A DNA stretch of 36,294 nucleotides from Bdellovibrionales bacterium (GCA_005776395.1 SXPJ01000084.1:1-36294); one strand, 5' to 3'. Counted from the stretch's first letter, positions 7,994 through 17,395 are shown. Notes: generated by a model from the sequence alone, not told the origin. Translations and numbers: made by a program.

Positions 7994-9946
7994 TTAAGAT
8001 TCAATAATTTCAATAAGCCCTGGATTCTCAAGAGTTGTTGTATCACCAGAGATCTCTTTTCCTGACGCCAGATCCTTTAGCAACCTTCTCATGATCTTTC
8101 CGCTTCTAGTTTTTGGAAGAGTCTTAGTGAATTTAATTTCATCGGGTCTTGCAAGGGCTCCAATTTCATTAACGACATGAGCCTTTAGTTCTTGGACTAG
8201 AATTTTAATATCCAGTTTTTCACCAGAATCTCTCGGAGTCACAAAGGCCACAATGCTTTGTCCTTTGAGCTCATCTGGACGACCTACGACAGCGGCTTCA
8301 GCAACTCTTGGATGGCTCACAAGAGCACTTTCAATCTCCATAGTTCCAAGTCTGTGACCCGAAACATTGATCACATCATCGACTCTGCCTTTAATCCAAA
8401 AGTACCCCTGTTCATCTCTATGGGCCCCATCTCCAGTAAAGTAGAGTCCTTTGAATCTAGACCAGTACCCCTCTTTATATCTTTCCGGATTTTTATGAAG
8501 GGTTCTTAACATGGAAGGCCAGGGATGACGGATGACGAGATATCCCCCTTCATTTGGAGCGCATGTTTTTCCCTCTTCGTTAACAATATCGGCCACAATG
8601 CCTGGAAAGGGTCTCGTGGCTGATCCAGGTTTTAGAGGAGTTACACCAGGAATAGGAGAGATCAAAATAGATCCAGTTTCCGTTTGCCACCAAGTATCAA
8701 CAATAGGACATTTTCCTTTTCCGACGATTTGGTGGTACCACATCCAAGCCTCTGGATTGATAGGCTCTCCTACACTTCCTAATAGGCGTAGACTTTTTAG
8801 AGAATGTTTTATGACGTACTCATCTCCTGCGCGCATGAAAGCTCGGATTGCGGTTGGAGCTGTATAAAGAATAGTTACTTTGTGTTTATCAATGATCTCC
8901 CAAATACGTCCAGCCTGAGGATGCATCGGAGCTCCTTCATAAATTAAACTGGTAGCTCCATTGGCAAGAAGTCCGTAGACGACATAACTGTGACCCGTGA
9001 TCCAACCTATATCTGCGGTACACCAGTAGATATCTTGATCCTTAAGATCGAAAATCCATTTAGCAGTTGTAGCAACGCCTAATAGATAGCCTCCAGAGGA
9101 ATGAACAATACCCTTAGGCTTTCCGGTGGTTCCACTAGTGTAAAGGTAGAATAGGGGGTGCTCTGAATCGAAGGGCTGGGCTTTGTGGGTTCTGGATTGG
9201 TCTGCTACAAAAGTGTTCCAGTCGATTTCATTCTTAGAGAGTTGTGTTGTAGGATCTCGTCTCAAAATCAAAGTGGTTTGGACTGAAGGGCATTCAGCAA
9301 CAGCTTCTCGAACGATCTTTTTTAAATCTAAAGTTTGTCCCCGACGATAACCCAAGTCAGCCGTAAAAATAATTTTACAGTCAGCATCTAAAACTCTGTC
9401 TTTTAGAGAGAGGGAGCTGAACCCTGCAAATACAATACTATGAGCTACGCCAATTCGCGCACATGCAAGCATAGCAATAATGGCTTCAGGCACTAGGGGC
9501 ATATAGATCGCAGCTGTATCACCAGGTTTGAGCCCCAATTTATTCTCTAGTGCATTAGCGAGTTGGGAAACCTCTTCATAGAGCTGTTGAAAGGTAAGTG
9601 TTCTGACTGAACCATCTTCCCCCTCCCAAATATAGGCTAACTTATCTTTCTGAGTGGGAAGGTGCCGGTCTAGGCAATTGTAAGCGACATTGATCTTTCC
9701 CCCCAGAAACCATCTAGAGAAGGGTTCTTTCCACTCATGAGTGGTGTGCCATTTTTCAAACCAGTGAAGTGATTCGGCCTCTTTCTGCCAGAATTTTTCA
9801 GGGTTTTTTTGAGATTCTTCCCATAGCTCTTGATAGGATTTGGAATCTTTTATGAGAGCCTGCGAAGTAAATTCAGTAGGGGGAGAGAAAACTCTAGTTT
9901 CCTTCATTACGGTTTCGATTGAACTTTTACTGGTTTTATTGTCCAT
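7994..9946 (-). CDS. acs: Acetyl-CoA synthetase (AMP-forming)
   Basis: Activates acetate to acetyl-CoA through acetyl-AMP. 650 aa, the normal length. The ANL-superfamily P-loop reads YTSGTTGKPKG; other matches are the WWQTETGS motif, the YFTGDGAHRDEQGYFWIKGR hinge region, and VSGHRLGTMEIESALVSH. The C-terminal KTRSGKIMRRLL holds K617, the position that is reversibly acetylated in Acs enzymes, so this control may operate here. I start it at ATG 9944-9946 because AAGGTGG lies 5 nt upstream; a GTG at 9955 in the same frame would sit inside that ribosome site. It is divergent from the receiver/kinase gene (76-bp gap). Confidence 0.95.
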   Translation of the reverse strand: MDNKTSKSSIETVMKETRVFSPPTEFTSQALIKDSKSYQELWEESQKNPEKFWQKEAESLHWFEKWHTTHEWKEPFSRWFLGGKINVAYNCLDRHLPTQKDKLAYIWEGEDGSVRTLTFQQLYEEVSQLANALENKLGLKPGDTAAIYMPLVPEAIIAMLACARIGVAHSIVFAGFSSLSLKDRVLDADCKIIFTADLGYRRGQTLDLKKIVREAVAECPSVQTTLILRRDPTTQLSKNEIDWNTFVADQSRTHKAQPFDSEHPLFYLYTSGTTGKPKGIVHSSGGYLLGVATTAKWIFDLKDQDIYWCTADIGWITGHSYVVYGLLANGATSLIYEGAPMHPQAGRIWEIIDKHKVTILYTAPTAIRAFMRAGDEYVIKHSLKSLRLLGSVGEPINPEAWMWYHQIVGKGKCPIVDTWWQTETGSILISPIPGVTPLKPGSATRPFPGIVADIVNEEGKTCAPNEGGYLVIRHPWPSMLRTLHKNPERYKEGYWSRFKGLYFTGDGAHRDEQGYFWIKGRVDDVINVSGHRLGTMEIESALVSHPRVAEAAVVGRPDELKGQSIVAFVTPRDSGEKLDIKILVQELKAHVVNEIGALARPDEIKFTKTLPKTRSGKIMRRLLKDLASGKEISGDTTTLENPGLIEIIES

Positions 9947-10022
9947 ACACACCACCTTAAAAAAAGGTTCAATTAAGATTTTAGTTCTATCTCAACCTGA
10001 ACGAGCTTAAAATACTTTTATC

Positions 10023-11108
10023 ATGGATCCTATTCTTATTGTCGATGACGAAAAGGATAACTTAGAGGCCTTAAGAAGAATGTTGCGGGGGCAATATGAA
10101 GTAAGTATTGCAGAATCTCCTTTTGAAGCCTTGAAGCTTATTCAAAATCAAATTTTTCATGTGATTGTATCTGATCAAAGAATGGCTGAGATGACAGGTG
10201 TCGAGTTTTTGGAGAAAGCAAAAAAACTTAGTCCTATGTCAACTCGCATTCTACTGACCGGTTATACTGATATTGAATCGGTAATCGATTCTATTAATCG
10301 TGGTCAGATCTATCGATACGTTTCTAAGCCTTGGGAACCTGAAGAATTTAAAATGACGCTCAGGCAAGCCAATGAAGCTTTTGTGCTGAGGAAAGAGCTT
10401 AAAGATAAAAATGAAAGTTTGGAAAAGGCTCTAGATGAGTTAACTGTTTTAGATAAAGCTAAAAATAGATTTCTATCCTTAATATCTCATGAGCTTAATA
10501 CCCCACTTACTATTTTGAACTCTTTTATTGAGCTTATTTCGGATAGAAAAAAAGAGTTGCCCGAAGATTTTACTAAAGCAATTAACTCGATTCATGGGGC
10601 ATCGAATCGGTTGGGTGAGATTGTTAAGGAGGTAATTGAATATGTTAGATTGCAATCTGAGCCCAATCTCATCAAAGAAAACGTAGAGCTCAGAGAACTG
10701 TTAAAATCTGTCATTGCTGAAATTAAATCTAAAGCAGATTCCAAAGAGGTAGGACTAAAACTTAGTGGTTTGGAAAGGTTGGTGCTCTCTTTGGATCATC
10801 ACAAAATGAGGACAGCTTTAATTTGTTTGGCGCAGGACACCTTAAAAAGAACACCTCAACGTACTCAGCTAGATTGGGTTCTAAGTGTTTCAGATAAAGG
10901 TGTGTCGATTGAGGTGATCCGAGAAGGGGAACCCATTAGTGAAGAGGCCTTTACTGTTTTAGAGACTGGACAATCTCCAATGCATCATCATCAAAATTTA
11001 GGGGTAGGTCTTGCATTATGTAAAACCATTGTTGAGCGACATTTTGGAACCCTTAGAATAGAAAAAAGAATGGATAAGACGGTTGTCGTTGTGAATTTGC
11101 CTAGGTAG
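10023..11108 (+). CDS. Receiver domain fused to a histidine-kinase core with degraded ATP-binding motifs
   Basis: 361 aa, soluble. Residues 1-115 form a receiver domain with the acidic pair D8-D9, phospho-acceptor D51 (IVSDQRM), T79 and K102; the RILLTGYTD and YRYVSKPW motifs resemble receivers of RpfG type. After a coiled linker (about 115-145) comes a HisKA dimerisation helix with phospho-histidine H156 in LISHELNTPL. The C-terminal HATPase-like part is abnormal: the N-box asparagine position is D272 (LAQDTLKRTP), the G1 DxGxG is replaced by REGEPIS near 300-306, and only the G2 segment NLGVGLALCKTIVE looks normal. It may be a phosphotransfer or scaffold protein rather than an active kinase. 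No ribosome site is obvious at the ATG. Confidence 0.85.
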   Translation: MDPILIVDDEKDNLEALRRMLRGQYEVSIAESPFEALKLIQNQIFHVIVSDQRMAEMTGVEFLEKAKKLSPMSTRILLTGYTDIESVIDSINRGQIYRYVSKPWEPEEFKMTLRQANEAFVLRKELKDKNESLEKALDELTVLDKAKNRFLSLISHELNTPLTILNSFIELISDRKKELPEDFTKAINSIHGASNRLGEIVKEVIEYVRLQSEPNLIKENVELRELLKSVIAEIKSKADSKEVGLKLSGLERLVLSLDHHKMRTALICLAQDTLKRTPQRTQLDWVLSVSDKGVSIEVIREGEPISEEAFTVLETGQSPMHHHQNLGVGLALCKTIVERHFGTLRIEKRMDKTVVVVNLPR

Positions 11109-11118
11109 TCAGATTTTT

Positions 11119-12507
11119 TTAGAAATCAAAATAGATAAATTCTGCCGAGTTTCCAGAGCTCATTATGAAGCTTACTCCTATTAAAAATAGGGCAATGGCA
11201 TAGATGACAAATTTCGGAAGTCTCATGCTCCAAAGTCTGTAGATTGAATGTTTGTCAATTCGATGTGTTAATACAAAACAGATAAAGATTGCGACCCCAT
11301 AAAAATAATCGGTAGGAAAGAGATTGAAACTCCAAGATTTCATTAGTAGCCCTTTTAATAGTTCGAGCGCAACAATGACTTTGGGAGCTCGAAATAGAAC
11401 CCATCCCACGGCTACGAAGTGCAGGGTTAGAGTCCAGCAAATAACTTTTGGAATTTTAAATTTGGGTAGAAATCGATGCATTGAATGGTTGCAAACGATT
11501 CCAAATGAATGAAAAAGTCCCCAAAGCACAAAGGTCCAGCTTGCACCATGCCATAATCCTCCTAATGCCATAGTGAGAGTGATATTTCTCATTTGGTTAA
11601 GCCAACCCCAACGATTACCTCCAAGGGGAATGTAAAGGTAATCTCGTAACCAAGTTGAAAGTGTTATGTGCCAACGTTTCCAGAATTCAACTATCGATGT
11701 TGAAATATAGGGGCTATTGAAATTACCAGGCAATCTAATTCCCAGCACCCATGAGAGTCCTAAAGCCATATCAGTATAGCCACTAAAGTCACAATAGATT
11801 TGTAGAGTGAAGCCATAAAAAGCCATCAGATGTGGCCAAACAGATAAACTGTTCGATAGACTTGAGTAGGCTTGATTGACATGCGTTGCGATTGAATCTG
11901 CAAAGACCAATTTTTTGAAAAGTCCAATAGAAAAGAGAAGTAACCCAAATTTAATCTTTGCACTTATTTGTGGGTTCCAATGTTTTAGTTGGGGCATGAG
12001 CTGAATAGGCCTAACGATAGGCCCAGCAATTAGGTGTGGAAAAAAAAATACAGCAGATAGCAGGTAAGAGAAATTATTTTCCGCTTTGAATTTTCCTCTA
12101 TAAACGTCGATGAGATAAGCTGCTGAGGTAAAAGTAATAAAAGAAATTCCTAATGGAAGTGGAAGATTGGGAGTGCTGATATTTATACTTGGGGTGACTA
12201 GTTTTATATTCTGAACTAAAAATCCAAGATATTTAAAAAGTATAAGTGGGAAAAATAAAAGTGAAACAAACACAAGTAAATGCTTTTTCTTGGAAGGAGC
12301 ATTCTCTGATCCGCTAATTTGAAGCCCTGCCCAGTAGGTGAAAATAACGAATACAAATGGCAGTGGAATAAACAGTGGATTCCAGTATCCGTAAAACACG
12401 GCACTGCCCAATACGACCAGTCCCATCATGAAATGACGTGGAAGAAATTGATGAAATAGGAAGTAACTTGAGAAAAAAAGAAAAAATATGGGGTCACTAA
12501 AAAGCAT
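11119..12507 (-). CDS. MBOAT-family O-acyltransferase (AlgI-like)
   Basis: 462-aa polytopic inner-membrane protein of the membrane-bound O-acyltransferase family. AlgI and PatA relatives move acetyl groups across the membrane for O-acetylation of alginate, peptidoglycan or other glycans. Diagnostic parts are FFPHLIAGPIVRP (155-167), YCDFSGYTDMALGLS (238-252), the conserved H280 in EFWKRWHITLSTWLRDYLY, and the catalytic-type H320 in GGLWHGASW. About 10-12 hydrophobic segments are visible. Its start overlaps the end of the upstream SGNH gene by 11 bp, so the two are translationally coupled. This matches known MBOAT plus SGNH-esterase pairs. The substrate cannot be read from sequence. Confidence 0.9.
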   Translation of the reverse strand: MLFSDPIFFLFFSSYFLFHQFLPRHFMMGLVVLGSAVFYGYWNPLFIPLPFVFVIFTYWAGLQISGSENAPSKKKHLLVFVSLLFFPLILFKYLGFLVQNIKLVTPSINISTPNLPLPLGISFITFTSAAYLIDVYRGKFKAENNFSYLLSAVFFFPHLIAGPIVRPIQLMPQLKHWNPQISAKIKFGLLLFSIGLFKKLVFADSIATHVNQAYSSLSNSLSVWPHLMAFYGFTLQIYCDFSGYTDMALGLSWVLGIRLPGNFNSPYISTSIVEFWKRWHITLSTWLRDYLYIPLGGNRWGWLNQMRNITLTMALGGLWHGASWTFVLWGLFHSFGIVCNHSMHRFLPKFKIPKVICWTLTLHFVAVGWVLFRAPKVIVALELLKGLLMKSWSFNLFPTDYFYGVAIFICFVLTHRIDKHSIYRLWSMRLPKFVIYAIALFLIGVSFIMSSGNSAEFIYFDF

Positions 12508-13522
12508 TGGGCTTTAAAGTTTTTTGAGAAGAAATAGATTTATTAAAAATTTCTTTTTCAAGTATTGGAACTATGGTCTCAGCCATTTTGCGATGACCAT
12601 ATCCATTGGGATGTGGATCTCCTGGCATTGACCAAACCTCCTCAGGTTTAAGACCTTTTAGAGAAGGATAAAGATCAACAAACTCATAACCCAGATCCCT
12701 GGAAATAATTTCCATTTGTTTGTGGATAAATGTAAATGGATAATTTATCAGGTTGTGCACATCAGGAGTTACAGCAAGATATAATCGGATATTATGATCC
12801 TTAGCATAGTGTCTTAGGCGTGTGAGTGCAGTAATCATTCTTTGGTGTCCGGGATGTGTTGGAGAATAAAGTTCCTTGTAACGTGACTCGACTGTAACAC
12901 CTCCTTTGGCCATAGCAGACTGTTGGTATAGATTCCATAGTGTTACAGCGAGCTGACTGTTTTTTAAGAGCCAATTTCCTCGGCCGGAGTCTAAAATTTC
13001 GGCATCTCTCAAAAAAAAGTGAACAACAATATCTGTAGGATTAATTTGTTTAAGTTTTGTTAGGAATAACTGAACATAGCGTTCACTATTGTAATTGCCA
13101 ATTCCCCCATTAAGTACAACCGCATCAAAGCCATTCTTTTTAAGTAACTTTTCAGTTTGAACTGCAATGGTTTCTTCTTCGGCTACTCCCCAGCCTAGAG
13201 TAATTGAACTACCCAAAAAAAGAATAGTTGGATTTTTAGAGTTGGCCGGAATTTGTGCTCCCCGCATTCCCAACTCATTAGTTCGTATGTTTACTGATTG
13301 GAGAACGGCAGATGACAAGTTTTTATGCTCATGACCAAGGATTAGGTCGGAGCTTGGAACTTTTAACTCCTTTGCGTACCGCCACATCTCTATATCGTAA
13401 TTTTTCATCGATATATTTTTTAGTCGTAAAGCACCTTCAAGAACTAAAAGGCTGAGGGGAATAGTTAGGAGAGAAACTAAGACGGAAAAAAGAACTGTTT
13501 TTGTTTGGTTTCTGTTTTTCAT
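12497..13522 (-). CDS. SGNH/GDSL hydrolase-like protein, membrane anchored, paired with the MBOAT gene
   Basis: 341 aa with an N-terminal signal anchor (about 9-30) and a periplasmic SGNH fold. Block I is FLGSSITLGWG with nucleophile S106; NGGIGN (138-143) gives the oxyanion glycine and asparagine; the catalytic pair is D302 and H304 in GDPHPNGYGH. All four hallmark residues are present, so it should be active. With the MBOAT gene it probably forms the periplasmic half of an O-acyl transfer system, in the manner of AlgJ/AlgX or PatB; esterase action is the alternative. The name is from motifs and gene pairing, not from recognition of a specific orthologue. Confidence 0.85.
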   Translation of the reverse strand: MKNRNQTKTVLFSVLVSLLTIPLSLLVLEGALRLKNISMKNYDIEMWRYAKELKVPSSDLILGHEHKNLSSAVLQSVNIRTNELGMRGAQIPANSKNPTILFLGSSITLGWGVAEEETIAVQTEKLLKKNGFDAVVLNGGIGNYNSERYVQLFLTKLKQINPTDIVVHFFLRDAEILDSGRGNWLLKNSQLAVTLWNLYQQSAMAKGGVTVESRYKELYSPTHPGHQRMITALTRLRHYAKDHNIRLYLAVTPDVHNLINYPFTFIHKQMEIISRDLGYEFVDLYPSLKGLKPEEVWSMPGDPHPNGYGHRKMAETIVPILEKEIFNKSISSQKTLKPNAF

Positions 13523-13550
13523 AGCACGGTGAAAGAAGAGTTAATTAGTG

Positions 13551-13592
13551 CTATAATATTATCAATTCTTAATTCGGTATTCAATTTATAAT
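13551..13592. promoter_or_regulatory. A+T-rich bidirectional promoter region between the two SGNH genes
   Basis: The 86-bp gap between two divergent SGNH genes contains the perfect 10-bp palindrome ATAATATTAT (13553-13562). It gives a TATAAT on the plus strand (13552-13557) and a GATAAT on the minus strand (13558-13563). A second plus-strand TATAAT is at 13587-13592. No good -35 boxes accompany them, so the exact promoters are uncertain. Confidence 0.3.
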
Positions 13593-13608
13593 CGGATAAA
13601 GGCACATT

Positions 13609-14682
13609 ATGAAAAAGTCGCGTGAGAAATTTTTTGCGAGCATTCTTTTTATTTTGGCAATAGGCTTCACAATTGGCCTCTCTGAAATAACTCTTCGAAT
13701 CAAACATAAGAAATTGAAACTTATCAATTACGTTGAAGAAAATTGGAACCTGGTTAGTTGGGAATTTCCGATTCAACATGATTCTAATTTAGGTTGGATA
13801 CCGAAAGTAAATAGTCAGGTTAAATCGGCTGATTCCAAGACCATTATGAATCTTATTGATTGGGGCATTAGATCGAATGGCGGAGTTTTTCCAGGTTCAA
13901 CTTCTAAAGACTCAATTTTAGCCGTTGGAGCGTCTCATGTTTTTGGATCTCAGGTTTCTGACTCTGATACTTGGCCAGCCATTCTTGAGAAAGAAAGTAA
14001 ATTTCGAGTCATTAATGGAGGAGTATTCGCCTATGGATTTGATCAGGTTATCCTTCGGATGGAGGATCTAGTTTCCAAGATTCACCCCGAAAGGATCATT
14101 ATTGGGGTTCATCCCGATAATCTGTCTCAGACAGTGATGAGTCAGAAGTACGCTAAAAAGCCCTATTTCGACATTTCGAATAACGAATTGGTTTTGAAAA
14201 ATACGCCTGTACCGATTACTAAGAAGGGGTTAAATCCCTATCAAGCCGTTATGGGTTATAGTTATTTAGTACATTATTTAATGACTCGTTTATCCCCGCA
14301 AGTGTGGCTTGAAAATCATGGTGAGATAAAAGCACATAACAAATCTCATGAGGTGAGCTGTCTTTTAATAAAAAGGGCAGACTATTTTTGCAGGAGCCAT
14401 AATATAAAATGTTCATTATTGTTTCAGTACTTTCATACGACTGCTCCCGAGGCTAGAGAGCAGGTAATTAAGCTCACTCCATGTATTAAAAATACCGAAA
14501 TTAATCTTTGGGATCCCTATGAGGCTCTTGAAGAATTTAAAAAAAATGACCTCAAAAGACACGAGACACTTTTTGATTTTCATATGACACCCCAAGGAAA
14601 TGCTTGGATGGCAAATTACGTTTTACAAAAGATCAATCATAAAAACAGATTGAGTAGTTTCGAATTAGTGCAGGGTGACTAA
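13609..14682 (+). CDS. Second SGNH-like hydrolase with an N-terminal membrane anchor
   Basis: 357 aa. A signal anchor at about 8-27 is followed by a periplasmic SGNH-like domain: block I AVGASHVFGSQ with S109 as nucleophile, block II INGGVFAYGFDQ (135-146), and D323-x-H325 in LFDFHMTPQGNAWMA. The block II glycine is present; I could not place the block III asparagine with confidence. It is only distantly similar to the SGNH protein at 12497-13522 and is divergently transcribed from it. The 3' end overlaps the convergent gene at 14665 by 18 bp. A role in acyl addition to, or removal from, an envelope glycan is inferred from the flanking genes. Confidence 0.78.
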   Translation: MKKSREKFFASILFILAIGFTIGLSEITLRIKHKKLKLINYVEENWNLVSWEFPIQHDSNLGWIPKVNSQVKSADSKTIMNLIDWGIRSNGGVFPGSTSKDSILAVGASHVFGSQVSDSDTWPAILEKESKFRVINGGVFAYGFDQVILRMEDLVSKIHPERIIIGVHPDNLSQTVMSQKYAKKPYFDISNNELVLKNTPVPITKKGLNPYQAVMGYSYLVHYLMTRLSPQVWLENHGEIKAHNKSHEVSCLLIKRADYFCRSHNIKCSLLFQYFHTTAPEAREQVIKLTPCIKNTEINLWDPYEALEEFKKNDLKRHETLFDFHMTPQGNAWMANYVLQKINHKNRLSSFELVQGD

Positions 14683-17391
14683 ATCGACCCATACAGCATG
14701 AGCTGCTGTAATGTCGTTTTTTAGGGTTTTGACAGATAGAATAAGTTCTCTCTCATTTCCATAGGCTATTCTAAAGTTTTGTTCTCGATTTTGGTTGTTA
14801 AGGGGAGAACTGGCAAATAAGATCTCTTTCGGGGTTCTAATTTGGCATTGAATATTTGCTCCATTGGCATAGTCCGGGTAACCGCATTTCCCTGACAAGA
14901 TTCCAGGGCTCTTTTTTAAACGAATTTTGATTTCAGAGTTGGCGTGAGTCCCTAGACCCGCGTGGTAGATGGTTCCTTTAACAATGATTGGGTTTTTATT
15001 CAGATCTTCATTTTTATGTAGAGTTCCCCAGTCCTGATGTGAGTTTATAATTTCAAAGTCTCTAAAATTGAGTTGCCTCCAATTCCAGAATAGAAATGAA
15101 TCGGTTTTTTGGCTTATAATAATGTAGCTACACGAAAAAAGGGCTAGAAGCCCCCAGAACCAGAATTTGCCTGCAAAATATTTTTTGTTTTCTGAATCAG
15201 TTTTTGCTTTAGCTGTTTTGATTTTGGGCACTGAATAAGATTGAGTATTATTTATACTGCTTGCGTCAGAAAGCACTTTGTTTTTAGTGGTTTTTCTTTG
15301 GGTGAAAATAATTATTACAATTAAAATAGTAGAAAAAATAGAAATCCATCTAAATAGAGCCCACTGCCAGGAGCTTCCAAAACTTAGTTTTACTGTTTCA
15401 GCTTGAGGAACAATTCCTAAAAATCCTGGGCTCACCAAAAATAGAGGCTCTCCGCCAGAGGAGGTGAAAGAGGGATGATAGGCATATTTTAAATAGTGCG
15501 CATAACCGGGGCAGTCTGTTTTTAAGTAAATCCCTGAGAAATCTACCGTAGTGGTGGGATGGCATTCACGACCGGGTATCCAGTTAGGGCTAGAGGGTAA
15601 ACTGGTTTCACTTTCTGCAGCAACAAGAAATACCTTCCCTCGTTCGTACTCTTTGAACCATCGCCAAGCTCTCTCTTTCCAATCATCTAATGAGACTGTA
15701 ATTGGAGGAGAACTAAATGTTTCGGCCATGGGAATGGATTTAACGGTTTCAAAAATAGTCCATGGGCCCGCAGCCATTCGCTTTCTTAAAAAAGGGGCCT
15801 CGGCAGCTGTTTTAAGAGAAATATCGGAGCTTAATATTAACTCTTTGATGCCCAGTAGCTCCATTCGTTCTTCGGCCTGTTTCAATCCAAATTTCATGCA
15901 AGGCCAATTATGAAAAGGGCAACTAGCGTTTTGGCTTATTTCAGAGGTGAAGCTATAAATCATGGGCGCAAGAATAGTTGATTGCAGGTACAAGCTTTCG
16001 GTTGTGGCTCGATTGGCAAAATAGGGCAACATCTCAAAGACTCGTTCGGTGCCTACAGAGTTGTTTTTGACATGATGTTCATAAGCCACTCTTGGTTCTG
16101 ATAAGTTTCCGTGGAGAGACTCAGATAATTTTACTAATTCTTGATATTTGGGCTTGGTTTTCCACCCTGAATAGTTCCAATTCATCCAGATAGGAAACTT
16201 TACAACGTGATAACCCTCCCATGGAAAAAGTAATCCAATGATTAGAATTATTACGGAGAGTTCTAGTTTCTTAGAAAGAGAGCTTAAAGCAGTTGCAACG
16301 AGAATTCCTGTAGTGATAGCCCAAAAGAGCTGAGTCTGAGGAATGGCTCTCACATCAACGAGTTTTAGCCACCGGAATACAAAAAAGAAACAAAGATAAA
16401 TAACTCCTGCCCCGAACCAAAACCAAGTGGCTCGAATAAGTAATTTATTTTTTGTTTTTAAACCCTGATAGGCAATTGCGAGAATCGATATTAGAGATAA
16501 AACTATGATTGGATCAAAGATTCGAGGAAGAACCTCTTGAGTCCAGTCCTGAAACACCCAAGAAAAAGAGTGGGGAGTGACCCAGAAGTTACTCAAAATC
16601 ATAGGGCCTAGAAACCAAATGGATAAAAGCGCTGAGATTAATCCGCTTAAACAACTTAACTTAAAGCGATGAATGAATGAGTCCATTGGATGTACAAGTG
16701 CTATAAGAAGGATGAGGAGTGGGATCCCAAAGTAAATATAACCATGAGAAAGTGCTACCGCAGAAAATAGAATGCCTGACTTCCATGGTAGTTCTCGTTT
16801 GTTGAGCTCGCGCCAAAAAACCCCTAAACCTAAAATTAAAAAGTTTAAAGCATACATGTGAGCAAATTGCCCGGCGAGTGTTGAGAGAGTATTCCCCCCC
16901 CACATGGAATAACCTTCATTTAATACGACCGCACTTGAGAAGATAGAGGCTAGGATAGGTGCAGGAAAGGGCAATGCCATAACCCGTAAACCTGCCCACA
17001 CAGAAATGGGTAGACTGACGACTGGAAGAATTGTTCCAAGATTGAAAGCAAGTCCCACAGGTATTAGATAGCTGAATAAGCCCATCAAAATAAAAGGCAG
17101 TGGAAAATAGTGAACAAGGAGACCTTCACCGCCGTTATTGCCGGGGTTCCAAGGACGTGCAACAAGATTTGGAATTCCGAAATCATGCAATACTTTTACA
17201 GGCCAGAAGTGCGAACCTGTGTCTCCACCTGTTGCCGGAAGATTGTTAAGCACGATAGCAGGAAGAAATTGGGCAATAACATAAAAGGCTGTGAAAACTG
17301 AAAAGATCTCACTTAAAAATGTTAATCTTTTAAGTGTTAGATTGGAAATTATTCTGCCGAATAAATTAATTATATTGTTTTTGTTTTGCAT
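14665..17391 (-). CDS. Large polytopic GT-C/PTPS-related-type membrane protein with a C-terminal NPCBM-like domain
   Basis: 908 aa. The N-terminal two fifths have about 10-12 hydrophobic helices. The first outside loop carries GGDTGSHFWPVKVL (near residue 55) and WNPGNNGGEGLLVHYFPLPF, the layout of GT-C-fold glycosyltransferases and of the 'PTPS-related' membrane family. A large periplasmic region follows (about 400-660), then two more helices, and a C-terminal beta domain (about 775-908) with GTIYHAGLGTHANSEIKIRL and HAVWVDLVTL, the pattern of the NPCBM carbohydrate-binding module. A glycosyltransferase using a lipid-linked donor is likely but unproven. It starts 4 bp after the GT2 gene, which probably supplies that donor. 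Confidence 0.8.
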   Translation of the reverse strand: MQNKNNIINLFGRIISNLTLKRLTFLSEIFSVFTAFYVIAQFLPAIVLNNLPATGGDTGSHFWPVKVLHDFGIPNLVARPWNPGNNGGEGLLVHYFPLPFILMGLFSYLIPVGLAFNLGTILPVVSLPISVWAGLRVMALPFPAPILASIFSSAVVLNEGYSMWGGNTLSTLAGQFAHMYALNFLILGLGVFWRELNKRELPWKSGILFSAVALSHGYIYFGIPLLILLIALVHPMDSFIHRFKLSCLSGLISALLSIWFLGPMILSNFWVTPHSFSWVFQDWTQEVLPRIFDPIIVLSLISILAIAYQGLKTKNKLLIRATWFWFGAGVIYLCFFFVFRWLKLVDVRAIPQTQLFWAITTGILVATALSSLSKKLELSVIILIIGLLFPWEGYHVVKFPIWMNWNYSGWKTKPKYQELVKLSESLHGNLSEPRVAYEHHVKNNSVGTERVFEMLPYFANRATTESLYLQSTILAPMIYSFTSEISQNASCPFHNWPCMKFGLKQAEERMELLGIKELILSSDISLKTAAEAPFLRKRMAAGPWTIFETVKSIPMAETFSSPPITVSLDDWKERAWRWFKEYERGKVFLVAAESETSLPSSPNWIPGRECHPTTTVDFSGIYLKTDCPGYAHYLKYAYHPSFTSSGGEPLFLVSPGFLGIVPQAETVKLSFGSSWQWALFRWISIFSTILIVIIIFTQRKTTKNKVLSDASSINNTQSYSVPKIKTAKAKTDSENKKYFAGKFWFWGLLALFSCSYIIISQKTDSFLFWNWRQLNFRDFEIINSHQDWGTLHKNEDLNKNPIIVKGTIYHAGLGTHANSEIKIRLKKSPGILSGKCGYPDYANGANIQCQIRTPKEILFASSPLNNQNREQNFRIAYGNERELILSVKTLKNDITAAHAVWVDLVTLH

Positions 17392-17395
17392 GGTT

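Noticed and set aside
13519-13779. 86-codon minus-strand frame across the intergenic gap.
   Set aside because: It overlaps the start of a well-supported SGNH gene, has no family features and covers the promoter region.
15551-15913. 120-codon plus-strand frame inside the 908-aa gene.
   Set aside because: Antisense to a coding region with intact family domains; no ribosome site.
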